Assembly: GCA_963691655.1 (NCBI GenBank)
Contig: OY829329.1
Location: forward strand, 9,748,708-9,812,707
Length of the DNA stretch: 64,000 bases
Source: Toxonevra muliebris
Lineage: Eukaryota; Arthropoda; Insecta; Diptera; Pallopteridae
Reading direction: 5' to 3'
The position numbers and the translations under genes were made by a program. Shown here piece by piece: positions 34,908 through 46,730 of the stretch (position 1 is the stretch's first letter; every line of letters starts with the position of its first letter). The notes beneath the pieces were generated by a model. The model worked only from the letters and a program-made list of their open reading frames with translations, did not search any database and had not been told where the DNA came from.

Positions 34908-35120
34908 ACTTTGGACTTTCTTCTACTTTTGAGAATTGTTATCCAAGTGGAATATTATTTTTGGGTGATTTATATTCCTCATTGTCTGAGAACTTTGGAT
35001 TGAGCAGCCAACTTTAAGATATCGATTTAATTAGAAAAAAAAACTTTCTTCTACTTTTGAGAATTGCTATCCAAGTGGAATGTTATTTTTGAGTGATTTA
35101 TATTCCTTATTGTCTGTTAT
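34908..35120 (+). repeat. Direct duplication, ~80-bp block
   Basis: CTTTCTTCTACTTTTGAGAA, TATCCAAGTGGAAT and TGATTTATATTCC occur at about 34915 and 35043, roughly 128 bp apart. Confidence 0.75.
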
Positions 35121-37284
35121 CATGAGTTCATATTTATAAAAATTTTATTTTATTATTTTGACAGTGGCAGTATGTGCAAATGAATGTAACTTGTGGCACA
35201 TGTCAAAATTGACATTTAACAAAACAAAGTGCAAAATTTTCCACCTTCACCCACAGAACCAGATGAAATACGTAGATATGATGCATTAGAAATGGACATG
35301 TAAATACCCAATGGGAAAGTTTAATGCGCTAATAGATTGCTGCTCATCAAACTACATCAGTTGAAAGTAGTTTGAATTACACATTTATTTATTAATAAAT
35401 TTCTACGGTTCCAAATTTCCCCCTCTCCTTCTCCTTTTGGATCCTCTAGTCGCTAGCTATGGAAGAGAAGAGACTTGGGAAAATACTGTCACTCCGCTTA
35501 TTTTTTAATTTAAATTTTTCACCCTATACCTTCCTAGCAAACAATTGTTTATAGCTTAGAGTCGCTGTCGCCCCAATTATATTTGTTCTCTTACATTTGA
35601 ATTCAGGCCTCTCCAATAAAGCTTTGAAATGAAGTCGCTCTGATTTACTCCTCAACACAGATCTCTCTTGCTTGGATTTAAATAAAGAGTTAACACAGAA
35701 TTGCAACAACAACAATACAATACAAACAAAGAAGACAGCCAAAAAAAAACCGTAAGCAAATAAATTAAGTATGAGAGCGTGAGAGCATTCTCATTTACAT
35801 ATCAACACAGGCCTCTTCAACTTACATTCGAATGAAGAGTTTATAGAGGGTAACAACAACAACAACAATACAATACAGACTATGCAAGCAGAGACGGCGA
35901 GTCGGCTCTCTCAGTATTATCTCATGTGCTCTCTGGTTTGTAACAGCACTTTACTGCCGTACAGCAGTTTGAGAGAGGGAGAGAGAGAGAGAGTGAGGCA
36001 CGCACACCAACTCGCTTCACATAATATATATTTTCTTACACAATTTTGAATTCAGCCCATACCGTGAGCCCGCTGGTGCCGTGATCTAAAATGTTTACAC
36101 AACAAAAAACCAAAATGAATAAGAAACATTTTAGTGTATTAAAAATACATGTACTAGAAAGGTTTTCTGAGGTGTATATCTTTATCATTGGGTTGTTAAA
36201 ATACCTAAGTGAAAATTACTAAATATTTGTTTGTTCCTTTGTGTGAGTATACGTAGGTATGCATATATGTGAATGTGTGTATTTATTTGTTTGCAAATAA
36301 CTCAAGCATAAATTTCATAAAACGAAAATGAAAATACCAAACCTTCATAAATGAAAATATTTAGGAGAAGCTATTTATATTGAAAAAAAAAATTTGTATA
36401 TTTGCAAAAGTTTCTGCTTAAAAACAGACACGCATACACTTGCAAAAATGCATTCAAATTTTTGAATGGACATCAATATATGAACATAACAACAAATATC
36501 AAAGTGCACACGTGTATGTGTATCAAATAGTCGCAAATTCTATACACACACTAGTTTTATAAATATGTCATCTAGGTGAGCGAATATACTGAACGCGATT
36601 GAATGGAAGTTTCTTCCCCCTCCTGTTTATATGTTTTCTATTGTCAAATTACTTCGAATTCAGTGGATGATTGCATTTTTGTAAGATATATATATACATA
36701 CATATCTATTTTTACTATTCTATATTCAAAGGACATGCAATTGGTGCAGAAGGAAAGGCGAATAAAAATATTTTTAGATATTGAATGCCAATGCAATGCC
36801 ACCACCTATTTATATTTACATGCATATTCAGCAGTTCATAGAAGGTAAGACGAGAGGTGTGTTTCTCCCTGAGATGACCCTATTTTTGGGTGACAACATT
36901 CTTAATCTACATAGAGATGTGCAACTCATGTAAAGCTCTCTGCTTATGCAAAATAAAAATATGTAAAATAAGGGGGATGCAATCTAGAGTCGTACACTTC
37001 TTGTAGCTAGTGTTCATCCTCTTATGCTACATGGAGTAATAGTGGACAGCAATAGACAAATCTATTCACGCAAAATATCTTAACAAGTGCCTACAAATAT
37101 CTGGCTATGTAGAAAGTTTAGAATAGTAGGTAGGCTGGATTAAATCAGAGCACTCAGTCTCAAAGACTATTATATACCGAAGATAGAGCCAGTAGAAGAA
37201 AGTAGAAAGACAGGAAAAGTATGTGAGGGGATGAATGGGAAGTAGAAAGGTCTAAGGTCACCCAAGCTGATTTTTTTTCTAATT
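35121..37284. other. Intronic sequence without a supported gene
   Basis: Two diverged blocks sharing CAGGCCTCT(C/T)CAA and CAACAATACAATACA lie near 35603-35730 and 35805-35880. Otherwise AT-rich; the frames at 35524-35742 and 36603-36848 show no domain. Confidence 0.5.
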
Positions 37285-37770
37285 TTTTGACAATTTATCC
37301 CGGGATTTTTACTAATTTTTTGACATTTATCCCGGGATTTTTGCAAATTTTTTGAAAATTTATCCCTGGATTTTTACTAATTTTTTGATAATTTATCCCG
37401 GGATTTTTACTAATTTTTTGACAATTTATCCCGGGATTTTTGCAAATTTTTTGAAAATGTATCTCGGGATTTTTACTAATTTTTTGATAATTTATCCCGG
37501 GATTTTTACTAATTTTTCGGCAATTTACCCCGGGATTTTTGCTAAATTTTTGAAAATTTATCCCGGGATTTTTACTAATTTTTTTATAATTTATCCCGGG
37601 ATTTTTAATAAATTTTTGACAATTTATCCCGGAATTTTTGCTAAATTTTTGAAAATTTATCCCGGTATTTTTACCTATTTTTTGAAAATTTATCTCGGGA
37701 TTTTTACTAATTTTTCGCCAATTTATCCCGGGATTTTTACTAAATTTTCGAAACTTTATCTCGGGACTTT
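37285..37770 (+). repeat. 33-bp tandem array (ATCCCGGGATTTTT), about 15 units
   Basis: Each unit carries TTTATCCCGGGATTTTTACT then AATTTTTTGA; spacing is 33 bp with one shorter unit near the start. Because 33 is a multiple of three, a 151-codon frame stays open at 37352-37807 and reads an 11-residue repeat (IYPGIFTNFLT). I regard that frame as a by-product: it has no non-repetitive coding flank, and the repeat is Phe/Ile-rich simple sequence. Confidence 0.9.
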
Positions 37771-38099
37771 TTTTATGAACCTTAAAAGCTCAGGAAGAGG
37801 GATATAATGGATATTCACATTCAGTGCATGTTTACTCAATAGCCTTAATCTCAAAATCTTATTTGATTTTTTTTTAATTTGATTTGTAAAGATATGAATT
37901 TTCGAAAATTTTGAAAGTTTTTGATACTTTTAAATGCTTTATAACTTTTAGAAAATTGCATTAATTTAAATTATTATTATTTATTAATTTTTTTTTTTTT
38001 TTTTGGAGTGAAACTTCTTAAGGAAAGGTACTGAAATCTTTAGTTTTGGATGTGCATATATAAATAAACACAAGAACGAATAAGCAAACAAAGTCAACT

Positions 38100-38565
38100 C
38101 TTACAAGAACAACACGAACAGCACTCTCTCATATTTATATGTATGTATTTGCACTAAAAAAATTTGTTGCAAAAATAACACGACTAACTATAACAGTAAA
38201 TCTCTTTGAAGTCAATCACTCGCTAATTTGAGATGAGATTGAGAGAGCCGACGCCTCTGCTTGTATTGCATGGGACCGATTCTCATCAGCACAGCATAGA
38301 GCCGATACCCATACAAAAAATGTATTCATATGAAAAACTTTTGCAAGAACAGCACTCTCTCTCTCTCTCTCTCTTTCTCAAATTTATGTATTTGCAGTAA
38401 AAAAAATTATTGCAAAAACAACACAACTAACAATAATAGCGAATTCTTCTGAAGTCAATCACTCGCTAATTTTAAATGATAATGAGAGAGCTGACGCCTC
38501 TGCTTGTATTGCATGGGCTCGATTCTCACACAAACAATTTATTCATATGTATATGAGAAAAGTCA
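38100..38565 (+). repeat. Tandem duplication, ~231-bp period
   Basis: AGTCAATCACTCGCTAATTT, GACGCCTCTGCTTGTATTGC and GCACTCTCTC occur in both units (about 38121 and 38352 for the last). The second unit has an expanded (CT)n run. Confidence 0.8.
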
Positions 38566-38700
38566 GATTACGATATTGGCTCTCTCATTGTCTGTTGATG
38601 CACTCTATGATATTCTCCTTCTCTCATTCTCAAAAAGAACTTAAAGAGTTTCGTAAGAGTAAACCCGAGAGAAGCAACAACTAAATGCATAACAATCTAA

Positions 38701-39106
38701 ACATTTATTAGTGTAACTACATTTTTATTCCAGAAGATCCAGAAGTGCTACAATATCATATTATATATCAATTTTAAGAGCTTGACGAGTAAGTTAGCCA
38801 AAAATTATCAGATTTAAAATCGATTTAGCCAATTCCAAAATATTAGCTCACTCATTGAACAGAGCATTGCATTCATCGTTGTAAAAATCATTGCTTAAGC
38901 GGGAGTAAATAATAAATGAGAGAGAGAGAGAGAGAAAATATAAGTAACGGCATCTCTCAGAATTATCTAACGAATTATCTGCATACACAAATAACAAAAC
39001 AAACACCAACGAGTAGTTTGGTTCTCTTTTGATATTTGTTTTTTTTTTTTCAAAAATAGATTTCTTCCGCAAAAAAATAGCCCCGGTTCCTGGGGCCTTA
39101 CCGACT
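38701..39106 (+). repeat. Dispersed ~420-bp repeat, copy 2
   Basis: Direct-orientation match of 10161-10583, ending GGGGCCTTACCGACT where the first copy ends GGGACCTTACCGACT. They lie 28.5 kb apart in the same intron. Confidence 0.8.
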
Positions 39107-40492
39107 AGTGATATTTTAATCTATGAGACTAAAAACATTTAAATAATAAAAATGGTAAACGGTAGTTAAATTAGTAGGTTCAAATTACTATCACATTACG
39201 GAAATTGCTAATAATACGTATTAAGTGTAGTGCGTATGTATGTATGTGTCTTTCTATAAATATGTTTTCATATGAAAATAAGGGCATGAATTTATAAATG
39301 AACTTGCGTTTAATTAACTATAAATTAGATTCCTCACACAAATGCATACCTAATACATACCAACACACACACACACAACCATTATAAACAAACTCATATG
39401 TGTACATGTACCTATGTATGTAGATATAAGGGCAAATTACAATAGCAATTACAAATCGATTATAAATTCATACGTTTTTATAGTAATAGTATAGTTAGAA
39501 GTGAAATTTGCTAAATTAACTAAAAATATTTAAATACAATTGTTACAAATACATATTTGTGTATATTTTCCCATGACATCTACACTTAAAGTTTAAACCA
39601 ATTACATTGTAATAATATATTTCTTTAATAATAATCAACTATTATATAGTAAACCATTTTAAAGTGTCACTGATATCCACCTACATTTTTGGACTATATA
39701 TGTGTATGTATGTATGTGTAGCATAATTTCCTATGTCTCAATTCTCCTTATAGGCAAATTGTATTAAAACTTTATTAGCCTTTATTTTGAAGCTTTTAAT
39801 ATGGGTAATTTTAATATTATTACAATTCATTTGTAGTTATGCACTTTTGTAAATTGCAATATTTACTTACATAAGTAGGCATATAAATACAGAAATGAAA
39901 CATACACACACGTAGACAAAGTTAAACATATACATATATACGTGCTTGTATGCTTCATATTCATTTTGATATATAAATAATTATTATTTTATCGTATTTA
40001 TTATTTTCACGCTCAGTTTAATTTTATGCAAATACTTATATAGATTTGCATATGACAATAACAACAACAACAACAGCAATAACACAACTACAGCCACATC
40101 AACATCATACATATCCAATTAAATATTTACTTATACATACAAATATATGCATATGCATGTATGTATTTATATATTCCGTGTACATATGAGTGTATTTGTT
40201 ATTGCAATGTCGTCTGAAGTTGCAATTGCAAGGTGAACTTTAAAAATTACTTTGACTTTGCTGCTATAAATATGCGAAATGTTTATAGTGAGTCTTTAAA
40301 AGATTAATCCCGTTAGCAATTCATAATGAATTTAATACACTCACTTAAATCAAAATACAAATATACGCAGGGCTTAATAGAAGTTCACTTAGTTAATTTG
40401 GAATTAATTGATATTTTCACTTCTCAAAACCTATCAAAAAATTCCTCAAACACACAAGTTTTGGCTTTGATATTTGAATGTAATGCTTGCTT
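39107..40492. other. Intronic sequence without a supported gene
   Basis: AT-rich with TATGTATG and ACACAC simple stretches. No gene seen. Confidence 0.55.
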
Positions 40493-40573
40493 TTCACTAC
40501 ATATATCATATTCCTTGTCAAAAAGAGAGAAAGAGAGAATTTTATTGAATTTCACATAGTGAAAACCAGGCAT
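40493..40573. mobile_element. ATGCCTGGTTTTCAC-family MITE, copy 5 (internally deleted)
   Basis: 81 bp. Left ATGCTTGCTTTTCACTACAT, right ACATAGTGAAAACCAGGCAT. The middle is shortened relative to the 121-bp form. A degenerate relative may follow at about 40860-41050. Confidence 0.7.
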
Positions 40574-41607
40574 TTATGGTCTCGTGGTTGGATCTCTTGT
40601 TATGGCCGCTTATGTTTACATGATAAACATAAGCAGGCAAGCCCTTGTGTTCTTTTGACACTTTGTAAGCAAGCACAGTCACATAAAACAACAACATTTA
40701 TATGACAATGTACGAATTAAGAAAAAGAGAAAATAAATGTCAGAAGTAACGCGTCATAACAGTCATGTTTGTTTATGAGCGGCGAGAGCTCACCTCTCTT
40801 GCCTACAAAAAAAAAAGAGTATGAAAAAAGTTATCATGTAAAAGCACTCAAAGAGGCAATTTCAAATAGGAATCTCTCTCTTTCTCTCTCTGCCATGATA
40901 TATGGCATATTGAAAACCACAGAGTATACGAGCAAATACTGAGAGCGTCACCATCAGGGGTCGAGCACTCATGTTGGCTATTTCATATAGGAATCTCTCT
41001 CTTTCTCTCTCTCTCTCTCTTCCATCGAATATGACATAGAGTATATGAGCAGACACTGAGAGAGCCGATGGTCCAGTTTTTTTTTTATATGAACGTCGAG
41101 CCAGTGTTGCCAAACAAATTTTCTGAAATTTCCCGCTTTGTTTAGAAGAAATTATAATTTTATGAGAAAATTTACCACTTTTGAATTTCTTCTTTTTGCA
41201 ATTAAATGAGTTCGATATTATTTTTGAATCACTGATTTTTTTTTTTTTTAAATCGGAATTAACTTATCGAGAAAATATTTTTCTGCATTGTTTTCATCAA
41301 AAATTATCCCTCACCCATTTTTTTTACTTTATAATGGGATAATAGTGGCGTTATTTGTTGTTGCAAACAATACTTCTAGTTAAGGTGAATTATTAATTGC
41401 ATTCAAATGAAAAGGAGATATTTTTTACCCTTGAGGTGTTGAAGAACCTGCTGCTCCTAAAATTGAAACGAACTTTACAAGCCCTTCAAAACGCTTTGAT
41501 CCTTATCATCGACAACTTTTTCTATCCATGATTTATAGTGGCTGGCTTTTAGCCATATCTCCAAACATACTTTTTTAGAAGGCGAACTGGCCATAATTTT
41601 ATCTAAC

Positions 41608-41725
41608 GGGCCGTTCATATATTACGTAACGCGCGATGGGGGAGGAGTAGGTCCGACAATTTGTTACGGTGTGTTAGGGGGGAGGGGGTGTGTCAAATTT
41701 GCGTTACGTAATATGTGAACGGCCC
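41608..41725. mobile_element. Foldback MITE with GGGCCGTTCA ends, 118 bp
   Basis: Left arm GGGCCGTTCATATATTACGT then AACGC; right arm GCGTTACGTAATATGTGAAC then GGCCC. The centre is G-rich (GGGGGGAGGGGG) and much more GC-rich than its surroundings. Short elements of this look are, from general knowledge, widespread in animal genomes; I cannot name the family here. Confidence 0.75.
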
Positions 41726-41993
41726 CTAGTAGCAAAAAAAAAAAAACTTTAAGCCAATTTTCATTGAATTTCTAAACGTCTGCTTACCTCCATCGAAGAA
41801 AGACGTCTTGTTTATCCGAATATAAAAATATAAATTTTAGATAAAATTTATGAAATGTATAAAACGTTATTTATTAAAGAAGTGCAATAATTCTAATAAA
41901 TCTATCAATTTTGATTTGCTTAATTTGAAGTGAAAAGTGATGATATTTGGTGAAATAATTTTTCTGTCGGAATATAAAGACTAATACCTGATT

Positions 41994-42096
41994 TTTACTA
42001 TATCAAATTCAATCAAATTTGCCAGCATGTTGGCAAATTTCATATACGAAATTATCTCTTTTTGACAGGGAATATGACATATTGAAAACCAAGCAT
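41994..42096. mobile_element. ATGCCTGGTTTTCAC-family MITE, copy 6
   Basis: Left ATACCTGATTTTTACTATAT, right ACATATTGAAAACCAAGCAT, with TTGCCAGCATGTTGGCAAAT inside. Confidence 0.75.
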
Positions 42097-42114
42097 AACT
42101 TTTTGTGCAAATTT

Positions 42115-42905
42115 TACCAATTTTCTCTTTAAATTAATTGCGGGAGACTTTCGAAGAACTGCATTATTTAGAGTAGCGGTGGCCACCTATACATACACAA
42201 TGATCGATTTAGCACTCTTTCTATGGAAATGAGCTCTGTACGTGAGAAATTTCTTACGCTCATTTGCCTGCGTGCAAGGCTTTGGCCTACGCTGATTTAG
42301 AGACTCAGAACTCGTTTTACCTTTAAAACTCGTTACACATTTCAGCGAAAATGGGAAAAGAGAGCCAACGAGTTTTTCATCTTCGAGCTGTAAACAACGA
42401 ACTCATATAGAACACTGCATACTTTAGCGAGTGATGCGTAAATGAGCTTTTTCGATGAGAGCGTGCTCAGCGAACTCGTTGACTCGTTACAAGTCTCGAC
42501 GAGTTTAACAACTTCGTTCACTCATACATACTTAATTTCATATATATACAATGAGAATTTATACTGAGTGTATGTGTGCGGAATTTTTTTGACAATCTCT
42601 GATATTTTCTCTCAAATATACAGCTACGGCGAAATATTTAGTACGATTTTGCAACAACAAAAAATTATTCTCACACATCTTCGCTGAAATGAGTAACGGG
42701 CTTAATGGTTGGTTTATATATATAAAAAAATGTTTAACTTTTTAATTTAACAATTATTTATTGATAATGAAAAACTCCAATTTTCTCATTTTGTTTTAAT
42801 CAGAAATAAGAATTTTGTACTGGATTTCATAAAAATGAGTAATAAGCAATTCTAAAGATCAAGGCGCAGTCTCAAAGTTTTAAATCAAATAAAACTCGAT
42901 ATTCA
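42115..42905 (+). repeat. Segmental duplication, copy 1
   Basis: Shares with 46725-47387 the flank CGAAGAACTGCATTATTTA, the whole GTTACACATTTCAGCG element, and the far flank ACAATTATTTATTGATAATG and GTCTCAAAGTTTTAAATCAA. This copy has about 150 extra bases between the near flank and the element. Confidence 0.8.
42323..42705. mobile_element. GTTACACATTTCAGCG-family element, copy 3
   Basis: Left TTAAAACTCGTTACACATTT then CAGCG; right CTTCGCTGAAATGAGTAACG then GGCTTAA. About 383 bp, the best-preserved pair of ends in the family. Confidence 0.8.
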
Positions 42906-44587
42906 ATATTAGCTTCAGGTGAGGTTAGGTTAGGTTTAAAAGGCGTGTAGCAGTGAAATATGCTACTTCTACTCGAAGGTCAAGTAGGCCCATTGTGATT
43001 GCCTTCAGCATTTGGTCTGGAGTCGACCGGTTTAAGTATTTGTAGCACTTTAAATTCCTTGAACTTTTATTTTAACTTTTAATTCAATTTCTTTTGCAAC
43101 ATTATAAACACTAATGTTGCCACCATCTTGAAAAACTATACTCTCAAATACAGCAACAAAAGAACAAAAACAAAAGCATAAATATCATTGGGAATAATTA
43201 AAAAATGCAGAACTTTCTACTCATAAAAAAATATGATTTAGTATCTAACTACGTTTTTTTTCTTATTTACTACTTTATTCGAGTTATTAAAAAGGTGAAA
43301 CTTTGTTAAGAAAATGCACTTTTCACTACATACGAATACGCACACACCTGCATGCATACACGCATATAAGTACATTTATTTATGTGTACAGTAAACCCTA
43401 ATTAATTGCATCGTTGGAATAGAATAGTACAATTTCTGGTTCAATTCGTGTACATTTTGAGCAAAAAAACATGAGATTTCTAATTTAACTAAACGAGAAT
43501 TGAGAAGGAACCACAATTAAACGGAGGGGAGGGGAGGGGGTGGTGAGGTCACTTAACCTGAAATTACTGTATATATATACATTATGAAGATATTATGTTT
43601 GCATCATAAATTATTGCAACATTGTATTATAGTTTACCTTTATAAGAATAATATGAAAAACACAACAGCAACAACAGCAACAATAAAGTGTCATTCAAAA
43701 CACACACCCACACTGAAGCAAACATTTTTATGTGCATAGTAGAAAATAGTAGCAGTAGTGGTACATAGTAGTTGTAGTTATAGTAATAAGCAATAACTAT
43801 TTTCAAACTGTTTTTATGACAACTTGTTAATTGCATTGTTATTCACATACATACACATACACATGCAAAACTAGTAACTATACTAAAACTGTATCTCTCA
43901 TAAGTTTCATTCACATTATGGTACTACATATTTATGTAAGTGTACCTTAAATATCATAAAATACAAACAACATATTCTATTCCATTTGGAATATGAGCAT
44001 ACAAGTATATCATTGCATATATCTATGCAAATATGTTTGCATACATAGTTGTTGTTGTTGTTGTTGTTGTTGTTATTGTTGAATGAAACTATTATCTAAA
44101 ATGTTGTTTCAGCTGCTGTTGATATGTGCTCAAGTATTGTTGTTATTCATATTGTTCTCTTATGCTCAAAAGGTTGCAACATACTAGAAACTGTCACGTG
44201 ATCATAATACTGATGATGAGCAGAATGCACACTTCAGCATAATATTATGCATTGCCACCATGTGTAGGTGTTAGTCACGTGATATTCATACTTATGTGAA
44301 TAGACAATATTTTATCACACGTTCTATCACGTTATACAATTCAAAAAGTTTGGAAAGTATTCATGCACTACTGACGACGTACTATATATAGAGAAACAGG
44401 TATCAACGATTATGATCAAATGTTCTTCAATTTATGGAGTTTAGGTTTATTTGTTACTTTTTCATTTAAAATTCTACATGGGAAAAGTTTTTTTTATCAT
44501 GGAAATGCAAAAAAAAAAAAAACATTTACTTGGATAAAAATTCGTAAATAAATTAGATCAGTGACGGATTCAGAGGGATGATGGTGA
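42906..44587. other. Intronic sequence without a supported gene
   Basis: AT-rich, with (GTT)n at 44049-44074 and a G-rich patch at 43520-43545 (GGAGGGGAGGGGAGGGGG). No gene seen. Confidence 0.55.
44049..44074. repeat. (GTT)n microsatellite
   Basis: Eight or nine GTT trinucleotides. Confidence 0.9.
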
Positions 44588-44601
44588 ATGCAACCCCTTC
44601 C

Positions 44602-45415
44602 TTGAGGATATATAAAACCTTTGCAAAAGCAGCGCAGGACATGAGAATGGCGCTGAAGAAATCTGATGGCAGCTTCACCTGTAATGAAAAGGAAAGAGCA
44701 GAGCACACTTCCCTGGAAGTGTTGGGTTAGATACCAGGAATTCAGAGGGGCAGCCTAGCAGAAAAAACAGAGTAGACAGGAAGGTAGCAGCAGAAATATG
44801 CTCTGCGCCTAGATTGGAATGGGGGTTAAGCACTTTTCAACCATTTAAATCACCTGGTCTTGACGGCATATTTCCTGCTCTCTTACAGAAGGGCATAAAG
44901 GAAATATTGCCATTCGTTATTAATATAGGGAGAAGTAGCCTCGCTTTTGGGTACATACCAACAGCTTGGCGAAGGGCAAAGGTGGTATTTATACCAAAAG
45001 TGGGCAAAAAGATACCACCAACCCTAAGTCCTTCAGACCTATAAGCTTAACATCGTTTATGTTGAAAACACTTGAGAAGGTGGTTGACAACTATATACGA
45101 TGTAAAGTCTTAAACACAAATCCACTGCACCCCAATCAGCATACATATAGAGCAAGCAGGTCTACCGAGACAGCTCTGCATGACTTAGCGGTGAAGATTC
45201 AAGGGGCACTAGATGTGAAGGAAGTAGCAGTATGTGCTTTCCTGGATATAGAAGGAACTTTCGACAACACCTCGCACGAGGCTGTCAATAACTCTCTAAG
45301 GCGAAGAGGAGTAGATAACACAACATCTAGATGGATGTCAGAAATGCTCTCCTCTAGAACAGCTGAGATGAAAACAGGACTGGAAACCGATATCACTAGC
45401 AGGGGAGGTTATTGA
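44602..45415 (+). pseudogene. Reverse transcriptase fragment (broken)
   Basis: Read in three successive frames. The first (from 44602) has KKSDGSFTCNEKERAE. The second (about 44703-45041) has HFPGS and FKSPGLDGIFPALLQKG. The third (to 45415) has FRPISLTSFMLKTLEKVVD (45031-45090) and motif A as FLDIEGTFDN (about 45236-45268). These are the fingers and first palm motifs of non-LTR reverse transcriptases. The frame ends at a stop after TSRGG, where the family normally continues RG-PQGG; the following palm motifs, including the catalytic (F/Y)ADD, are absent. Frameshifts lie near 44700 and 45015 (an A-run). Confidence 0.85.
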
Positions 45416-46269
45416 ACAAAAGCAAGAGGTAAACTATCTGGGCTTAATATTAGATAGTAAACTCACATGAAAATCGCATGTTGAGACAGTGACAAGTAAA
45501 GCCACTCGCGCTCTAATGGTATGCAGAAGGCTAGCAGGGAAAACTTGGGGGATGTAAACCAAGTGTACTGCACTGAATGTACACAATGATAGTAAGGCCA
45601 ATCATTACATATGGAGCATAAGCGTGGGCAAGGAGAACTCAACTAAAAACAGCGAAAGCTAAATTAGGGAAAGTTCAAAGGTTGGCATGTATTTGTATAA
45701 CAGGAGCGATGAGAACATGTCCGACTGCTGCACTAGAGATACTATTAGAGCTCACTTCATTACACCTCGTGATAGAGGGTGTCTCCAAGGCAGCCATCGT
45801 AAGAGCAGCAAGAAATAAAAGGTTGACGAGGAGATCTATAGGGCTTGGAAACCGAAATAACCCGGCGAAAGACAACTATCTCTTGGACTGTCCCCAGGAC
45901 AGAATGGACACACAGTATAGTTTTGAGAAACACTTTGTTGCAAAACTTAGTAGTAAGAACGAATGGGAGGGTGTAGAGTATAACTACACACTCAAAGAAC
46001 ACACGATTAAGTGGTATACAGATGGGTCACGTACCGAGGATGGAACTGGGGCAGGGGTATTTGGGCCAAGAATCAAACACACTGAGCCGATGGGGAAGTA
46101 TCCTAGCATCTTTCAAGCTGAAATTCACGCAATTAGCATATGTGTGCAATTCAACCTGGACAGAAAGTACAAACGGCAAGATATCGCTATCAGTACCGAA
46201 CTAACTTCCATAGATCCGGGCGCAATACTCAAATTCTTGAGGGAGACTGGACTGGATGAGGTACTCTAG
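45416..46269 (+). pseudogene. C-terminal reverse transcriptase and RNase H fragment (broken)
   Basis: Starts with VNYLGLILDSKLT, a connector motif seen after the palm domain in this group, then HVETVTSKATRALMVCRRLA. An interrupted stretch follows, then a long open frame (45682-46269). The latter contains the RNase H signature WYTDGSRTEDGTGAGVFG (about 46012-46065) with its first Asp, and QAEIHAI (46114-46134) with the catalytic Glu. The third acidic position, normally in an SDS-type motif, is altered (ISTELTS), and the domain is cut soon after. Confidence 0.8.
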
Positions 46270-46499
46270 GCAGATTAGACTGGATAGAAAAGAGGGACGT
46301 ATAATAGATCTTATTGGTCGCGGTACAACGACATACATACATACAATACATACATGCAACCCTTTCCAAAAATGAGAATCTTTAGAATGTTCAAAAATCT
46401 TACTACACCGCATCAGTTTCTCATATGGTATTCATTGTATCCAGTGCCAGTTTATAGGTGTTCTACTTTCTGAGCTTGCCAATGGTTTTTGGTCTGCTT

Positions 46500-46730
46500 T
46501 TTGATATGCTTTTTACTCTCTTTTACTGTTTGATTTTTAGCCTTATTTTAGGTTAGAATTTTGGTCTTTTTACTCTCTTTTACTGTTTGATTTTAAGCCT
46601 TATTTTAAGTATGAATTTTGGTCCTATTTTTTACCTTAACTTTGGTTTGATTTCTAGCTGATTTTATTGTGAGTTTTGGTCTGACCTTTAGAAAGAATTT
46701 AGAATGCATTTTGAGCAATATTTTAACAAT
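46500..46730 (-). repeat. Short degenerate TTTTGGTCTGA repeat block
   Basis: Plus strand reads TTTTGGTC, TGTTTGATTTT and GAATTTTGG at 15-60 bp intervals, with one 61-bp direct duplication (CTCTTTTACTGTTTGATTTT twice). It matches the reverse complement of the 29-kb satellite. Confidence 0.5.

Larger units (their letters stand above)
44602..46353 (+). mobile_element. 5'-truncated non-LTR retrotransposon with reverse transcriptase and RNase H remnants
   Basis: A dead LINE-type insertion. It is flanked by a 14-bp target duplication with one mismatch: ATGCAACCCCTTCC (44588-44601) and ATGCAACCCTTTCC (46354-46367). Its 3' end is a short CATA-repeat tail (46331-46353). Coding order on the plus strand is reverse transcriptase, then RNase H, as in the RNase H-bearing groups (I, LOA and relatives); jockey-type elements usually lack RNase H. 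The 5' end starts inside the reverse transcriptase region, the usual result of incomplete target-primed reverse transcription. At least two frameshifts, several stops and an internal deletion make it non-functional. I cannot assign the clade more closely. Confidence 0.85.

Noticed and set aside
37352..37807. 151-codon open frame
   Set aside because: It lies wholly in a 33-bp tandem array; openness follows from the unit length, and there is no non-repetitive coding part.
44190..44285. Two CACGTGAT E-box-like sites about 80 bp apart
   Set aside because: A six-base palindrome twice in 64 kb is expected by chance, and nothing else nearby supports an enhancer.
44497..44706. Minus-strand 69-codon frame
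   Set aside because: Opposite-strand shadow of the reverse transcriptase fragment.
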